The notes under the pieces are model-generated. The model worked only from the letters and a program-made list of their open reading frames with translations, ran no database searches and was not told the origin of the DNA. A stretch of DNA of 5,324 nucleotides from an uncultured Victivallales bacterium (GTDB lineage: Bacteria > Verrucomicrobiota > Lentisphaeria > Oligosphaerales > JAFGRS01). Each line of letters opens with the position of its first letter. Positions within the stretch are counted from its first letter, which is position 1. The stretch lies in assembly GCA_903834675.1 (NCBI GenBank), contig CAILKC010000118.1, positions 1 through 5,324 of the forward strand. The letters are read 5' to 3'. The translations under genes and the position numbers were made by a program. Below are positions 5,252 to 5,324 of the stretch, piece after piece.

Positions 5252-5324
5252 ATCTCCAGCGGATACAGGCGCGCGGCGGTGGAGCCCACCGCATCTCCAG
5301 CGGATACAGGCGCGCGGTGGAGCC
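5252..5324 (+). repeat. Right array, type A repeats running off the window edge
   Basis: One complete 41-bp unit (5252-5292) is identical to the left-array unit at 81-121. A further unit (5293-5324) is cut by the window end after GGTGGAGCC. The orientation is the same as at the left end, so the whole gene set is bracketed by direct copies of one repeat family. Confidence 0.95.

Noticed and set aside
5068..5289. Minus-strand open frames through the right repeats
   Set aside because: Repetitive reading of type A and B units in several frames without ribosome sites; not supported as genes.
1..5324. Circular element joined at the terminal repeats
   Set aside because: Joining the two ends leaves a unit lacking its last six bases (CACCGC), there is no replication gene or origin, and the repeat family could equally end an assembly contig.

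Overview
The window reads as GC-rich DNA (roughly two thirds G+C by eye) from a Gram-negative proteobacterium, most likely Gammaproteobacteria or a neighbouring group. Evidence is the NtrC-type sigma-54 two-component pair, -24/-12 promoters, Sec signal peptides and strong third-position G/C bias. I cannot name the genus.

Layout from left to right. Bases 1-170 are a direct-repeat array of about 41-bp units (type A), each carrying a 7-bp-stem hairpin. Bases 171-441 are a regulatory region: two copies of a 19-bp dyad 30 bp apart (216-234, 246-264), a perfect sigma-54 promoter match (335-350), and a leader of about 80 nt with a possible hairpin at the ribosome binding site. At 442-600 is a 52-residue secreted peptide whose mature part carries the motif QKRDGSC twice. 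A strong hairpin (619-650) separates it from a secreted subtilisin-family protease (763-2004, signal peptide, I9 propeptide, S8 domain, complete catalytic residues). A long hairpin (2024-2063) and a short tandem 9-mer lie between the protease and the convergent two-component operon on the minus strand. That operon encodes a membrane histidine kinase (4996-3497), overlapping by ATGA with an NtrC-family sigma-54 activator (3500-2118). A near-consensus sigma-54 promoter lies upstream of the kinase (5070-5085, minus strand). Bases 5097-5324 return to the same repeat family in the same orientation: three longer type B units, one complete type A unit, then a type A unit cut by the window edge.

How the parts may work together (inference): the kinase resembles the ZraS/HydH type and the regulator the ZraR/NtrC type. 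The regulator would bind the paired 19-bp dyads, centred about 106 and 136 bp upstream of the predicted start site, and drive sigma-54 transcription of the secreted peptide. The kinase operon may also be sigma-54 dependent. This parallels E. coli ZraPSR, where the regulator activates sigma-54 promoters for both the two-component genes and a periplasmic accessory protein. Here a tiny double-motif cysteine peptide, not a ZraP homologue, takes the accessory position, with an exported protease beside it. I did not recognise the peptide family. It and its control region are the most promising undescribed element of the window.
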